DNA from: Erythroxylum novogranatense
Lineage: Eukaryota > Streptophyta > Magnoliopsida > Malpighiales > Erythroxylaceae
Direction: 5' to 3'
Length of the DNA: 64,000 nt
NCBI GenBank assembly: GCA_029891385.1
Contig: CM057235.1
Location: 10,287,001 to 10,351,000 of the forward strand
Positions 12,507-24,307 of this stretch are shown piece by piece (the stretch's first letter is position 1; each line of letters starts with the position of its first letter). The position numbers and the translations under genes were made by a program. The notes below the pieces were generated by a model. It made no database searches. It saw only the letters and a list, made by a program, of their open reading frames with translations, and was not told the origin of the DNA.

Positions 12507-13019
12507 ATTTATTCATATATCAAATGGTCAAGATTTGAGGCGTTTATACAATCACATCCAAGATACATTCATCATGTTGCTCACTGGGCTAAATTAAGTG
12601 AATTATTAGGAGTTATGGACATACTTTTGACCGACCATCAACAAGTCGAGTTTTGAGGAACTTAGTGTTTTGGAAACCAGAAAATTGGATGATAAGTCGA
12701 CTTATTTGTATCGACAAGTCGACTTATTAAGGTCGATAAGTCGACTTATTAAGGAAACAAGTCGACTTATTCTGGGCGGAGCTTTTTAAAACCCTTCTCC
12801 TTCTTCTTCTCATGAAAATTTCTCTCACTAAATCCTAAACCTTTCTCTCAAAACTCGACTTATCCTCTACAAACTACTTAAATCTCACTTACCCATCCAT
12901 TTTGACCTTCACCCATTCACTACCCACTCATTACCTCCTCTAATCCTTCTCTCTTTTGAAAACCCTCTTTAAAACCCTAACCTCACATCTGAATTTTTTT
13001 CTTTCTCTAAATATCTTCC
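12507..13019 (+). repeat. pol-env spacer with AAGTCGACTT palindromes (copy 2)
   Basis: Equivalent of 4494-5022. Four palindromes lie in about 12694-12770, again about 22 bases apart, followed by a CT-rich leader to the ATG at 13020. Confidence 0.7.
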
Positions 13020-14318
13020 ATGGCTCCAAGAAAAGCCTCTCAAAAAGGGAAAGAAACCGCTCCATCTCAAGATCCTCACGTTTCTCCAAGGCCACAGGTT
13101 CGTGGATCTTCTTCAAGAGGAGATGCGACAATGGAGGATGACGTTCTTGAACCTAGATTCGTCTCGAGGGATGCTCAGAATGTGTATTACAAGATACTGA
13201 AAGATGAGGTTTTAATTCCCTCTATGAGATTCGATTGGACTGAGTTAGATAGCAGTGAGTTCTCGGAGGTATTTTATGAAATTGTGAACCTTGGGTTAAA
13301 AGATTTTTTAGGTTTCCATGATGTTATCTATGAAGAGGCGGTAAAAGAATTTTTTGCGAATCTATTTGTGATTAGGAGCAATGTTGAAGAGGGAGTTCTC
13401 TTGTCTTCGAAAATTAACGGGAAAGCTTTCTATCTTAGTGAATCAGATTTGTGCACTATGTTTAACTTGCCTAGAGGAGGAGTTAGGCTTAGAGCCTCTT
13501 TTTCGATTTTGAGATTATGAAATGTTGATGGTGACATCGACGAGGAAGTCAAGAAAATTTCGGCTATCTTGAGGAAAAGGGTGCTGACTTGTTGGTTCGG
13601 TTATGTTCCGACCATTCCCTCCATTTGAGGCTATGGATCTTCCTTTGAATTATCGTTTATTGCATTATGCTATTAACAGGGTTGTGTTTCCTAAGAAGGC
13701 CAGCAATAATCAGATCACTGCCTTGGATAAGGAGATTTTGTGGCATATGGAGGAGGGTCGGAAAATAAATTTTCCGAGTTTGATTATTCAGATGATGAGG
13801 AGAAAAGCAAGCTTATTACGTGAGACAATTGAAGGAAACTTGTCCGCATCTGAGAATGCCGTTTTACGCTCGATTACTCATATCTCTCATATTAGGAGAT
13901 GCAATCTGGACACTTATATAAGTTTTCCTTATCCTCAGAGTTGGCGATTCACGCCTTACAACCTAAGGAGTATGAAGTTGGTTCGGACAGTTGAAAAAGG
14001 TTGGGCATACTCCTATCATGTTGAGAAGCTTGGGTTGACATTGGTGGGTGGCGGTATCTTCTAGGAAGCGATCTAGGACAACAGGCGTCCGAGCGACTCA
14101 CGACCAAGTAATGTCCAAAGCGGTGAGGTCTCACAAGTGATATCTGAGAACTTCGAGATCAATTAGATGAGATTAATGAGCGACAGGATGGTCACCAAGA
14201 CTCACTCATACGGCTGGAACGAAAAATTGACGAGCAACACAGCATTCTTACTAGTTTAGAAAAGAGCATCAAGAAGTTATTTGATAAGCTTGGGTGTAGA
14301 CATGATGATTCTTCATGA
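13020..14318 (+). pseudogene. Envelope-like ORF of copia copy 2 (broken)
   Basis: It starts with the same N-terminus as 5023 (MAPRKASQKGKE). The frame is open to 13520, then a small deletion near 13500 shifts it, and the middle part continues in another frame at 13603-14064. The coiled-coil C-terminus (ERKIDEQHS) follows, to TGA 14316-14318. Substitutions relative to copy 1 are few; the damage is almost all short indels. Function is unknown; the position after pol is the only reason for the env-like label. Confidence 0.6.
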
Positions 14319-14504
14319 TGTGTGTTGCATTACGTCGTGACCAACATTTTGATTTCTGTTGCTTTATGTGTTTTTTATGTGTTTATGTTGTTTTGACATT
14401 TCTTTTGTATTGACTATTCCCATCTTTTGAATTTGATGTTAGGTTTGGATTTCGACTTCATTATTCTTCATTTTTGCTAAATCTAATTTTGAATTTTTGA
14501 TCAT

Positions 14505-14715
14505 GACAAAAAGGGGGAGTAAGATTGAAATTTATATTTGATTTAGGGGGAGTGAAAATTTCTTCATTGATTTGCAATTTTATTGATTTCAATTTTATTC
14601 ATTGATTAAGGGGAGACAACCTAACCATCAAGACAAGGAAACCTTGATCAAATTTTATCTCTTTCCAATTTCTTGTCAATTTCTTGATATTTTGTCATTA
14701 TCAAAAAGGGGGAGA
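14505..14715 (+). promoter_or_regulatory. Polypurine tract region of copia copy 2
   Basis: Same arrangement as copy 1: AAAAAGGGGGAGA ends directly before the LTR at 14717, with PPT-like tracts upstream near 14507, 14545 and 14608. Confidence 0.75.
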
Positions 14716-14716
14716 T

Positions 14717-15759
14717 TGTTGGACCAATGGTGGTTGACAAATTAAATCCCTTTATGTTTTGATAATAATAAAATATCTAGAATTAGTTAAGAAATTATTT
14801 CAGGTATTACTCAAGGAAAGAATCATGCAAAACAAGATGAACAAATGTTTAAATTATTGAAGAATCAAGAAAGGAGGTTCATTCTAAGTGTAAATGGCAT
14901 TACACATGAAGATTCTAGAGGATTTGACCGAATGTTACCGTTGAAGGCTAAACAAGTCGACTTACACAATACAAGTTGACTTACATATGAAGATGAATTC
15001 ACACAAGTCGACTTATCGGGAACAAGTCGACTTATCGAGGCAAACAAGTCGACTTATATATAACAAGTCGACTTATTAGAGAGCGGAGCTACAAGTTTTA
15101 CGTAAATGGTTGAAACAAGTCGACTTATGTATTCGACAAGTCGACTTATTGAAGCACAAATTCAGCTCCAACAGTCCAATTTGATAAAAATGGAATGGAG
15201 ATGATCAAGGAACGACTATATCCAATCAAGCAACGGCTAGTTGAGCTCCAACAGCTATATTTCATCAACTATAAATAGAGGATGATGGAAGAAGAGTATA
15301 TATAAGTTCCACAAGCTCAAATACTCTTATATTACTTCATATTGCTCACTATTGCTCTTATATTGTTACAATTTTCTTTGAGCATTTGTTCTTCAATTTT
15401 TATATTGTTTTGTTACAATTGAGTGGCTAGAGGGAAGGTCACGTGAGGTAGGATTTGTGCCGTAATACAAATCGTGTGTAAAGGTTGCTTGAGCCGGAAT
15501 TCAAGTGAGTTGTAAAAAGTTCACACTCAACTACAAAGTGTGCAATAAAGTGGTTGGCAAAATCCTAAGTGGGAGCTTAGGTAGAGGGCGTGGGTCTTGG
15601 CAATCGAACCTCTATAAAAGCAGTGTTTGATCTTCTTCCTATACTATTTCAATTAAAGTTTATCTAAATTATTTTTGTGTGTTTAACTTCTGATTTTCTT
15701 GTAGATATTTTTCAAAGAATTTTAAGATCTATTCAAGCCCCCCTTCTAGATCACTTACA
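14717..15759 (+). repeat. 3' LTR of copia copy 2, 1043 bp
   Basis: It begins TGTTGGACCAATGG and ends CACTTACA. It holds eight AAGTCGACTT-type units (14954, variant 14973, 15005, 15024, 15045, 15065, 15117, 15138), one more than the middle LTR. The TATA box is at 15270-15278. No primer-binding site follows, so this is the outer right end of the insertion. The adjacent five bases AATTC would be the target duplication, but the left partner is outside the window. Confidence 0.88.
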
Positions 15760-15774
15760 AATTCAACTCAACCT

Positions 15775-16741
15775 TCAACAAGCTAGAAGACTAGGCAAAT
15801 TAGCAGTTTCTTTTGATACCACTGCTATAAGAGTAGGTTCCATAACAGAGGCTTCTATTGCAGTATCCCTCAGTTCATCATACCAACCCATTTTAAAGGT
15901 CTTTCCACTAGGGATCCATTTCTTTTTGACATCTTGAGGTTTCCAAGGATAAGAGATAACTATCTCAACTTTCTCCAGATCTCCAGTTTCTCCCAACTGT
16001 AGAATAGTTAATGTTTCGAGCAAAAAGGCTGCCTTTGGAATTTCTATACAAAATTTGGCGTAACAAATCCTTTGTAGCATGAACATTTGAGTGTCCATAC
16101 AGATGGGTTTTCCTAAGGAGCTAGCAAGGAAACCAAGGCCTGAGATTGTTTAAAACTCCATAGGTAAATTGTGGAATTTAACCCACATCAGCAACACCTC
16201 AATCTTACTTATATCCAGCTCCATACTAGGTTTCCATTTTTGCAAAAATAAGGGTTGATCATTTATGTGCCATGGCCTTTGCTCCAAGATTTATGTTAAA
16301 ATAGTATCATCCAGAAATTTAAACAACATATATCCATTTTCTTTAAGCATAACTTTTTCTAACCCCTTCTTACTCCATCTAGACTTAGCCCACGCTTCCA
16401 CTACCAAAAAAGTAGGTCTTTTAGACTATAAGAATCCAACCAAAGTATTGGACCACGCCTGAGCCCCTACTTTCAAAATTTCAATGGGAGGAGACACAAT
16501 TCCGTCCTAAACCACATTCTGATAATGCTTGAGTGATCCATTGTTTGTTGAATCTGTATTCTTTTTTTCAAGCGTTGTCTGATTGAGATTTTGGAGATAA
16601 ATTGCCAACATTTATCTTTCATTTGTTCATCAGTTCACTAGTTCTTGCAGAAATTGTTTCACGGGAGATGGCTGGGAAGATTTCTGGAGATAAGGAGGGC
16701 TCACCGTTCTCCATGGTAGGAAGAGAATGGCTAGGCATAGC
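15775..16741 (-). pseudogene. LINE ORF1-like (DUF4283-type gag) pseudogene
   Basis: Read on the minus strand from about 16741, a Ser/Pro-rich N-terminus (MPSHSLPTMENGEPS) is followed from about 16475 by a recognisable DUF4283 domain. Its parts are W-NTLVGFL, FLVVEAWAKSRWSKKG, ENGYMLFKF, QRPWHINDQPLFLQKW, VLLMWVKFHNLPMEF, SGLGFLASSLGKPICMDT, and the YAKFCIEIP / ISYPWKP segment. In-frame stops interrupt it near 16425, 16290 and 16150. Such domains are the nucleic-acid-binding N-terminal part of plant LINE ORF1 proteins. No CCHC knuckle follows before the copia LTR, so the copia element probably inserted into or beside this LINE. I am fairly sure of the domain, less of the ends. Confidence 0.7.
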
Positions 16742-17439
16742 CTTCCGATGAGGTAAAAGCCTCAACTAAATCAGCTAACACCCATTGACCAGACGGATAT
16801 GAAAAAAGTGTGGGAAAAAAAGTATTCAATAAAAGAAAGGAAGGAGGGTAAAGGTGGAATTTCAGTTAAGAGAAGACAGAGGATTCAATGTAGAGAAAAT
16901 TGAAATTGTGGCTAGAATTGATTTCATTTAGTAGAAGAATACACAAGAACTTCCAAAACACAAACTTAGTAGCTACTACCTCGAGAAGTTACAATCACAA
17001 GATTAACTTGAATGAGGGAGATAATCAGGTGAATATCACACCTTACGAGTATGTAGCGTTTTTGGAATTACATGAATACTAATGAATGATTAATATATGA
17101 TTTATCATCCTAAAGTGATTAAGGAGAATGTTCCATTATTTTTGATTAGTGTTGATTCAAGAAATTCTTGGTCAAAACGGAACCACACTTTGTAATTTTT
17201 TTAAATGTTATTAATAGAATCAATTACTAATAGTAGAGAAGTAATATGATTAGACTCAAATGAAATAGAAATTAATTCCATGTTCTATATCCAATCGAAA
17301 TATTGTACAATGAAAGGATTACATTATATGAAAATACTATACGAAAAAATTTTAGTTAAAAACACTTTGACATTATTAATATTTTGATGATTACGATGTA
17401 TTGTTAGACATTAATCTTTATAATAACGACGTGAAACAT
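16742..17439. other. Unassigned AT-rich stretch
   Basis: About 700 bases between the LINE pseudogene and the first recognisable gypsy coding sequence. It holds only short open frames (for example 16900-17082) with no family I recognise. It may be the degraded gag side of the gypsy element. Confidence 0.4.
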
Positions 17440-18510
17440 ACCCTTGATAAAAATGATACTTGTTTTTATTTACATGTGACTGAAACCGAAATTTTTCACA
17501 CTATGTGGGCAATAGTCACACAAGATCCATTGAAAAACTTCAATTATATAAAGAAAGTATATGAAGATGTATAGCATATTATAATGAAACATGTGGCATC
17601 CCTGGAGACCAATGAATTTATGATAAGGAAGAAGACCTTTTAAAAAATAAAAAGACAGAAGGAGACCATAATTAAACCCTCAATTAAGTATATGCTAGAA
17701 TTGGAGCTAAAAAGATCATTAGAGCACTTAGAGTATACTTTTCTATTTGACACTACAAAATTAAGGGTGATAATTGTGGCATATTTAAACCATGACCTAA
17801 AAGAGAAGATGTTCAATGTTTTAAGGGAACATAAGAAGCCAATCGCTTGGAATATTTCTAACGTAAGGGGATTAACCCCTTTTCTAAACCTATAAACTTT
17901 TATTGAAGATGATTTTAAACCACTAGTTCAATTTTAAAAGCATCTTATTCTAAATATGAAAGATATGGTAAAAGTTGAGGTAATAAAACTACCTGATGTT
18001 GGAGTTATTTACCCTATTTATGATAGTTCATATAGGTAATACGCAATAAAGGAGGGATGATGGTGGTAACAAACCAAAAGAATGAGTTGATTCCTATGAG
18101 AACCATCACCAATTGGAGGGTATGTATGGACTATAAGAAGCCAAATGATGCTACATGCAAGGACCGCTTTCCACTACCTTTTATTAATCAAATGCTTGCA
18201 GGAAACATGAATTACTATTCTTAAACAAACTGTTTGACTACTTTCAAATTCCTATATCCCCCAAGGATAAAGAGAAGATGATATTCACATGTTCATATGT
18301 TCGCTTATCAATGGATGCCTTTTAATTTTTTAATGTTCTTATTATTTTTTAGAGGTGTATGTTAGTAATATTTGATGAGTTAATTGAGAACATCATAGAG
18401 ATATTTATGGATATATATTTTTATGTTTTTATTTATTCTTTTGACTTATATTTACATAACATAGAGAGAGTCCTTAAGTGATATGAGGAAACCAAGTTAG
18501 TGCTTAATTA
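17440..18510 (+). pseudogene. pol: Athila/Tat-like Ty3/gypsy pol remnant, N-terminal reverse transcriptase
   Basis: The readable frame 17692-17895 (LELELKRSLEHLEYTFLF ... LREHKKPIAWNISNVRG) is the typical pre-RT segment of Athila/Tat gypsy elements. Further broken frames match the RT start (VIYPIYDSS, a VVTNQKNELIP-like stretch near 18070, a WRVCMDYKK-like stretch near 18117, FPLPFI near 18170) and a YFQIPI-like stretch near 18240. Many stops show great age. The sequence ends abruptly at about 18510 after ETKLVLNYE-like codons, where the giant-LTR element begins. The integrase of the same element resumes at 29352. Confidence 0.75.
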
Positions 18511-19282
18511 TGAAATTTGTATATGAAATTATGGAAAATTTGGGAATATATATGTATGATTGATTTGGGAATTCGGTTGAATGATGAGTTTGGTATTGAA
18601 TTGAGAATTATGGAAGTATTAGATTTAGGTTTGTGTTTTGCTGGTATTTGGGTTCCGGACGGGAGAGCCCGATGATTCTGAGATCTGTTTGGCATTTAGA
18701 AGTGTATTTCTTTACCCTTGCAAGTTTGGGTTAGGATAAAGGCAGCCGTTATGCTGCCAAAATTTCGATAAAAATTAGTATGAATATGATTTTTGGGATT
18801 AATACCAATGTGTAAGAATATGGTTAAGTTTTGAGATTTCGCATGAGAAAGCATTTCCAAGGAAAAAGGATATAAGATTTCTTTGTATGAGTTTGATAAA
18901 TGAGTAAAAGAAAAAAGAAAAAAAAATTTACCAGATTTTGGAACGTCTTAGGGTTTCCAACGCGATTGTGATCCTGCGTTCCTTCTTGCGCTTTCGGATG
19001 TCGGCATTTGTTTCTGCTTGCGTTTTGTATTCGATCCGCTTCGCTACTTTTGGTTGGATTTGATTCAATTCGCTTTGTGGTCTGATTTGCATTTTGTTCC
19101 GCGTTCGTTTTATTCTGTTTCCGTATGATGCGATTCGGTTCCGTTTCGTTTTTCGTTTCGCGTCATCTCTTGCTTTGTTTCCGATTCGATATTTCGATGC
19201 GAACTTTTTGTTCCCATTCGATTCCGTTCCCTTTGTTCTTCATTTTTTGGTTGGGATCCGGTTCCCAGATCGGGTCCCAACA
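18511..19282 (+). repeat. 5'-truncated LTR of the giant-LTR element (772 bp)
   Basis: It matches the last ~772 bases of the LTRs ending at 24307 and 29351. The first ~3.6 kb are missing. The junction with gypsy RT at 18511 has short microhomology (TGAAATTT). Confidence 0.85.
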
Positions 19283-19931
19283 TTTATGGTATCAGAGCCC
19301 AGTAATAGGATCTTACTTGGGCGTATGAGTATGAGTAAGAATTTGAGAAGAGTTTGTAATGATAAGAGTGAATTTGTGAGAATGTACTAAGTGATCATTT
19401 GATTTTGATGAAAGAAGTATGATTGTCTTTAGGAATGTGAAATTGATGGGCATGACTATTTGACGAATTCATGTGATTGGTTCGATTTGGATGTTAAGAA
19501 TATGATTGATTTTCGGAGTGTGTTGAGGAACTTAAGATTATAATTTCTTGATTTATTGTGATGAATTGATATAGATGAAAGAAAGATGACATAATGATAA
19601 AGATTAGATACTAATTGAACCATATTAGGGTTCCTTAAGAAATGGACCATTAATTTGTGTCCATATATAAAGAAATAATGAGTTATAGATATAGTGTTTT
19701 GATATGATATGAGTGGTATATGATTTAAGGAAGTGAAATTTGTGAAGAGATTGAGAAAATGTATGATGAGTAAATGTGATGAAAAAGTAATTGATTATGA
19801 GTTTTGGAAAGAAATTAGTAAGAAAGTGCTTGATGATCATTGTTTAGAAAGAAATTTATGCAAGAATGAGTTACTTGGAGTTTAAGTAAGTATGAATTTC
19901 GAGGACGAAATTCTTTTAAGAGGGGGAGAAA
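19283..19931 (+). other. 649-bp internal region of the giant-LTR element, first copy
   Basis: The primer site TGGTATCAGAGCCC is at 19287-19300, four bases after the LTR. No gag or pol domain is present. The end (ATGAATTTCGAGGACG, about 19892-19907) followed by AAGAGGGGGAGAAA (19918-19931) is the polypurine tract with remnant pol codons. Confidence 0.8.
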
Positions 19932-22900
19932 TGTTGGACCCCGAACCTTGAGTGATAATTTGACTTAGTAATATGAATGATAAAGTGGATGAGTTGATTG
20001 AAATTGAGTTGACAATCATGGATAAAAAGAGAAAGAGTGAAAATATGAAAAATTGTGTAATAGTTGACTTTTTGGCCTTGGAGAATTGACTTTTGTTTGA
20101 GGCAAAATTGGATAAAATGGTCTTTTGGAAACTTGTAGGTTATGTTAAGAGTTTTCTGTAGACATAAAGTTTGCGATTTTTCGATATCGGGAGTGAAAGT
20201 TATGATCAGTCAAAGTTTATGTTTGATAAGGTTGACTTTTGACTTTAATTATGATGACTGAATCTTTGACTGAGAAATTAACCTAGTTAGAGGTTAATTG
20301 AGCTTTGATGTTCTTCATGAAAATTGAAGGGTTTGTTTTGATCTTTATTTCGATATAAAGTATGCAATTTTTCGATCTCGGAATAATAAGTTATGATTTT
20401 TACAAGTTTATATTGTGGATTATTAGAGGATAGTATCTTTGACCGGAAAATGGACTCCCGTAGGAGTCGAATTGATGTTTATGTCCTTCGTGAAAGATTT
20501 AGAGTTTCCCTCAAGCTTTCTATAGAGACTAAGTTTGTCAAAATTGGAGTTTGGGATTAAGAGTTATGAATTTCGGAAGTTTTGGTTTTTAAGTGAAAAA
20601 AAAAGAAATGAAATTGATTCATCCCCGTCGCTAGGGCGACGTATCGCCCTAGTGATGGCGGCGTTTATTTCAGATCGCTAGGCGACGATCGCCTCGCGAC
20701 GGCAGGCGTTCCGCCCGCGTCACCAGGGCGACGCGTCGCTAGGGCGATCTTGCCCGTACGACGCCATTTTGATTCTTTGTTTTTCTTGACTTTACTTTCT
20801 CAAATCCGACCTTTGTTCACTATTTTGCTTATATCTTTTCCGTCCGATATCCGATTGAGTTGATTCTTACGCCGTTGGATTCCTAAGACAATTATCTACA
20901 TTCCCATAGAAATTTGTGAATTTTTGAGATTAAATTAATGGTGATTAATTTAATCAAAGTGAGTCGGGAAAGTTTCCGAATATGGTTTAGTATTTTGTGA
21001 AATTCGAGATCTGTAGAGATCCGATTGAAGCGATTCTTGAGGCGAAATAAAGATAAGCCAAGGGGCTACAAATCTTATGAATACATGAAATGTCAATTTT
21101 GCCCCTAAGACTTTTAATTTCTGAATTTAAGTTCGGATTAGGGTGTAATTTTTGGATTAGGAACACCTGAGAGTATTTTGAGCATACCTTTTAGTCTGGG
21201 AATCGAAATGAGGTGATTCTTGTTTTGAATTAAACTAGAGACATAAGGCTACAATTGTTATGAAGACATCGAGTTTCAAATCTGGGATTAAGAATGTGAA
21301 CTTTTGGACGGAAATAATGTACATGGAAAATATGTTAGAATGTGGATATTTTCGAACTGTTTTGCGCATAACTATTGATGTAGTGCTCTGAATTGAGCGC
21401 GGTTGGTGGCGTTGAATTCGTATGTTTGAGAGGAACATTTCTCTAGAAGGAAGTTTTGACAAATTCCTCTAAATTGATAGTGCGAATCAGCCCGCAAGTG
21501 AGCATGACATAAAGTAGCAATGGAGGGGCAATTTGGTCATTTGACCATCAATTAATGAAACACATGAAGGAAGTGTCGTTTTGGCTTATTAAAAGCCACG
21601 AATGGGCTGGAGAAGTCTGGAAAATTATAGGAGAAAGAAGAAGAAATAAGAAGAGAAAGATGAGAAGCTCTTTCGTATGGAGAAAGAAGAGAGAAAGAAG
21701 AAAGTTTTTCATTTTTCCAAGCTTCCAAGGTGATTTTCGTGCTTCTTCCATGGAGGAAATAGATGGAGGAGCTTAAGGACTTTCTTCTAGAACCAAGAAT
21801 TTTCGAAAATGAAGAAGAAAAGAGGTAAGAGAAAAATTTGGATTTTGAGTTTTGGTTAAGTTTTTGGTTTAGATTAATTAGAAATGATGTGGGTTTATGT
21901 GCTATGAGTTTTATTTTGTGATTGATGAGTTAATTTTGGTTATGGAAGATTTTAGAGAGAGAAAGCTTAGTGAGGAAGATGATGAATAGTAAAATTTAGG
22001 GGTTTTTGAAATTGATGATTTAGATAGCTTGAATTAGTGATGAATTTGAGATATCCTAAGTTAATTTTAATGTTTATGCTTTAGGTGAAGTTTAATTTGA
22101 AAAATTATGAATTGGAGGTTTAGGCCAATTTTGGAAATTGGGAATTTTTGAAATTGGTGGTGTAGATATTTTGGAATTAATGTGAATTGATGAATTGTGA
22201 AGTTAGTTTGAAAATTATGTTTTATGAGATTGAATTTGGGTGTATTGGTTTAGGCCAATTTTGAAAATTGAGGATTTTCAAAATTGGATATTGAAATAGC
22301 TTGGAAATATGATAATTATGAATTTCCGATAGTTAATTTTGAGAATATGCAAATTTATGATGTGAATTTGGGTGATTATGGCTTAGGTCATTTTTAGTTG
22401 AAAAAAGGAAAGAAGCAAGGATCAAATTGGAGCTTGGAGCAAGTTCCTGGTATCGATTCGAGGTGGGTAGTATATTTATTTATTGAATTTTAAGCTAAGC
22501 ATATGGATTTGAAAAATTCAAGAAGCAAATTTTGAGAAACAAATGTTTAGAAAATGTTTGAGAAATATAGTTTTGATGAGTAAATGAAATGCTTTGGAAG
22601 GTTTTAAGAAAATACAAGATCTATGAAAATCATGTTTTGAATTATCTCAACAATTTGAACAATGTGCCTTGTAATAGAATCATTTGATTTATGATTTAAA
22701 GAAATTGTGCATACTTTGTTATGAATTTGCATGATATGTGATTTAATTGATCTTTATTAAATGCATTTATGTGAATATGCGAAAATGTCAATTGTGATAC
22801 GATATGATATGAAAATTTAGAAAATCAAGATTTTGGAAAAATGCCTTGAGCAATTTGAATTCTCTTTCCGCTTATGTGTTATGTGGGTTTGGTAGGTCCT

Positions 22901-24307
22901 TGTGAGTCGTCATTGTCTCTATTTGTATAGCCTTCATTCGGCATGCCGCTACTAGCACGGACTCGATTTCGGACTCCTTCACGGTTACTTTGGACCGCTT
23001 ATGAAAGTGTAGTACGTTTCGTTCACACACCGCAGGGACGCTATGCGAGAATGTGCGAAGACGTTCTGTTTGGACCAAACCAAGCCATTTGATATGTTTT
23101 ATATGTTTGATTTGTGAACTTGATGATTTGTAATGTTATGTGTTTGCATTCATGTTTATGAAACATTTAAGAAAAGGAGTTATGAAAAGTTTGAAAAATT
23201 GAAAAGGGTTTGAGAAAAATATTAAAAAAATTGAAAAGTTTGAAAATGAGTTTTTGGAGAAAATCTTAAATGGGAAATGTTTGAAATGTTTGAAAAATAA
23301 AAGATTTTTCCGCTTATTGTTCAGTTTATAAATATATTATCCACGAGCTTCGAAGCTACTTCTTTCATCCCCATCTCGTGTTTGACGGAGATCGGATGAA
23401 AGAATGTGAAGACGTCGATTTACATTTGTATAAGTTAGAGTTTGAGTAATCTAATTTGAGTATGGATATGTATATGGCTTTAGATAAGTTTGGGAAAATG
23501 TATTTGTGTATAAAGTTGAGAATTGTGAATGATTGTGAAATTTGTATATGAAATTATGGAAAATTTGGGAATATATATGTATGATTGATTTGGGAATTCG
23601 GTTGAATGATGAGTTTGGTATTGAATTGAGAATTATGGAAGTATTAGATTTAGGTTTGCGTTTTGCTGGTGTTTGGGTTCCGGACGGAAGAGTCCGATGA
23701 TTCTGAGATCTGTTTGGCATTTAGAAGTGTATTTCTTTACCCTTGCAGGTTTGGGTTAGGATAAAGGCGGTAGTTATCTTTGCCAAAATTTCGATAAAAT
23801 TAGTATGAATATGATTTTTGGGATTAATACCAATGTGTAAGAATATGGTTAAGTTTTGAGATTTCGCATGAGAAAGCATTTCCAAGGAAAAAGGATATAA
23901 GATTTCTTTGAATGAGTTTGATAAATGAGTAAAAGAAAAAAGAAAAAAAAATTTACCAGATTTTGGAACGTCTTAGGGTTTCCAACGCGATTGTGATCTT
24001 GCGTTCCTTCTTGCGCTTTCGGATGTCGGCATTTGTTTCTGCTTGCGTTTTGTATTCGATCCGCTTCGCTACTTTTGGTTGGATTTGATTCAATTCGCTT
24101 TGTGGTCCGATTTGCATTTCGTTCCGCGTTCGTTTTATTCTGTTTCCGTATGATGCGATTCGGTTCCGTTTCGTTTTTCGTTTCGCGTCATCTCTTGCTT
24201 TGTTTCCGATTCGATATTTTGATGCAAACTTTCCGTTCTCATTCGATTCTGTTCCCTTCGTTCTTCATTTTTCGGTTGGGATCCGGTTCCCGGATCGGGT
24301 CCCAACA
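19932..24307 (+). repeat. Giant LTR, middle copy (4376 bp)
   Basis: It starts TGTTGGACCCCGAACC after the polypurine tract and ends CGGGTCCCAACA before the primer site. Internally it has degenerate ~180-bp modules on both sides of a GC-rich palindromic block (20626-20766). A purine-rich segment with a small ORF (21555-21776) ends in a splice-donor match at 21824/21825. A structured, variable block lies at 22880-23080, and a good splice-acceptor match ends at 23748. Confidence 0.85.
20626..20766. repeat. GC-rich palindromic block in giant LTR (middle copy)
   Basis: In a very AT-rich LTR this 140-bp block is CpG-dense and built of repeated, partly inverted units such as CGTCGCTAGGGCGACG and TCGCCCTAG. 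The counterpart at 25650-25795 is similar but differs by several indels. Confidence 0.7.

Larger units (their letters stand above)
1..15759 (+). mobile_element. Tandem SIRE/Maximus-type Ty1/copia retrotransposon, two copies sharing an LTR
   Basis: The order is partial internal region (1-6733), LTR (6734-7751), complete internal region (7752-14716), LTR (14717-15759). Each internal region reads gag, protease, integrase, reverse transcriptase, RNase H, which is the copia order. A separate envelope-like ORF and several polypurine tracts follow. That layout, with LTRs of about 1 kb and a Met-tRNA primer site, is typical of the SIRE/Maximus lineage (known of the family). The copies are nearly identical in substitutions but differ by many 1-2 base indels. 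The left LTR lies outside the window. To the right, the LTR abuts DNA without a primer site, so 15759 is the real element edge. The shared middle LTR fits unequal LTR recombination, or a misassembly. Confidence 0.85.

Noticed and set aside
19287..19300. tRNA-like sequence TGGTATCAGAGCCC (also 7754, 24312, 38086)
   Set aside because: Only the primer-binding segment is present; no cloverleaf can be formed, so not tRNA genes.
21555..21776. 73-codon ORF conserved in two giant LTRs (also 26585-26806)
   Set aside because: Lys/Arg-rich translation of a purine-rich tract; conservation follows from the youth of the LTR copies and no domain is seen.
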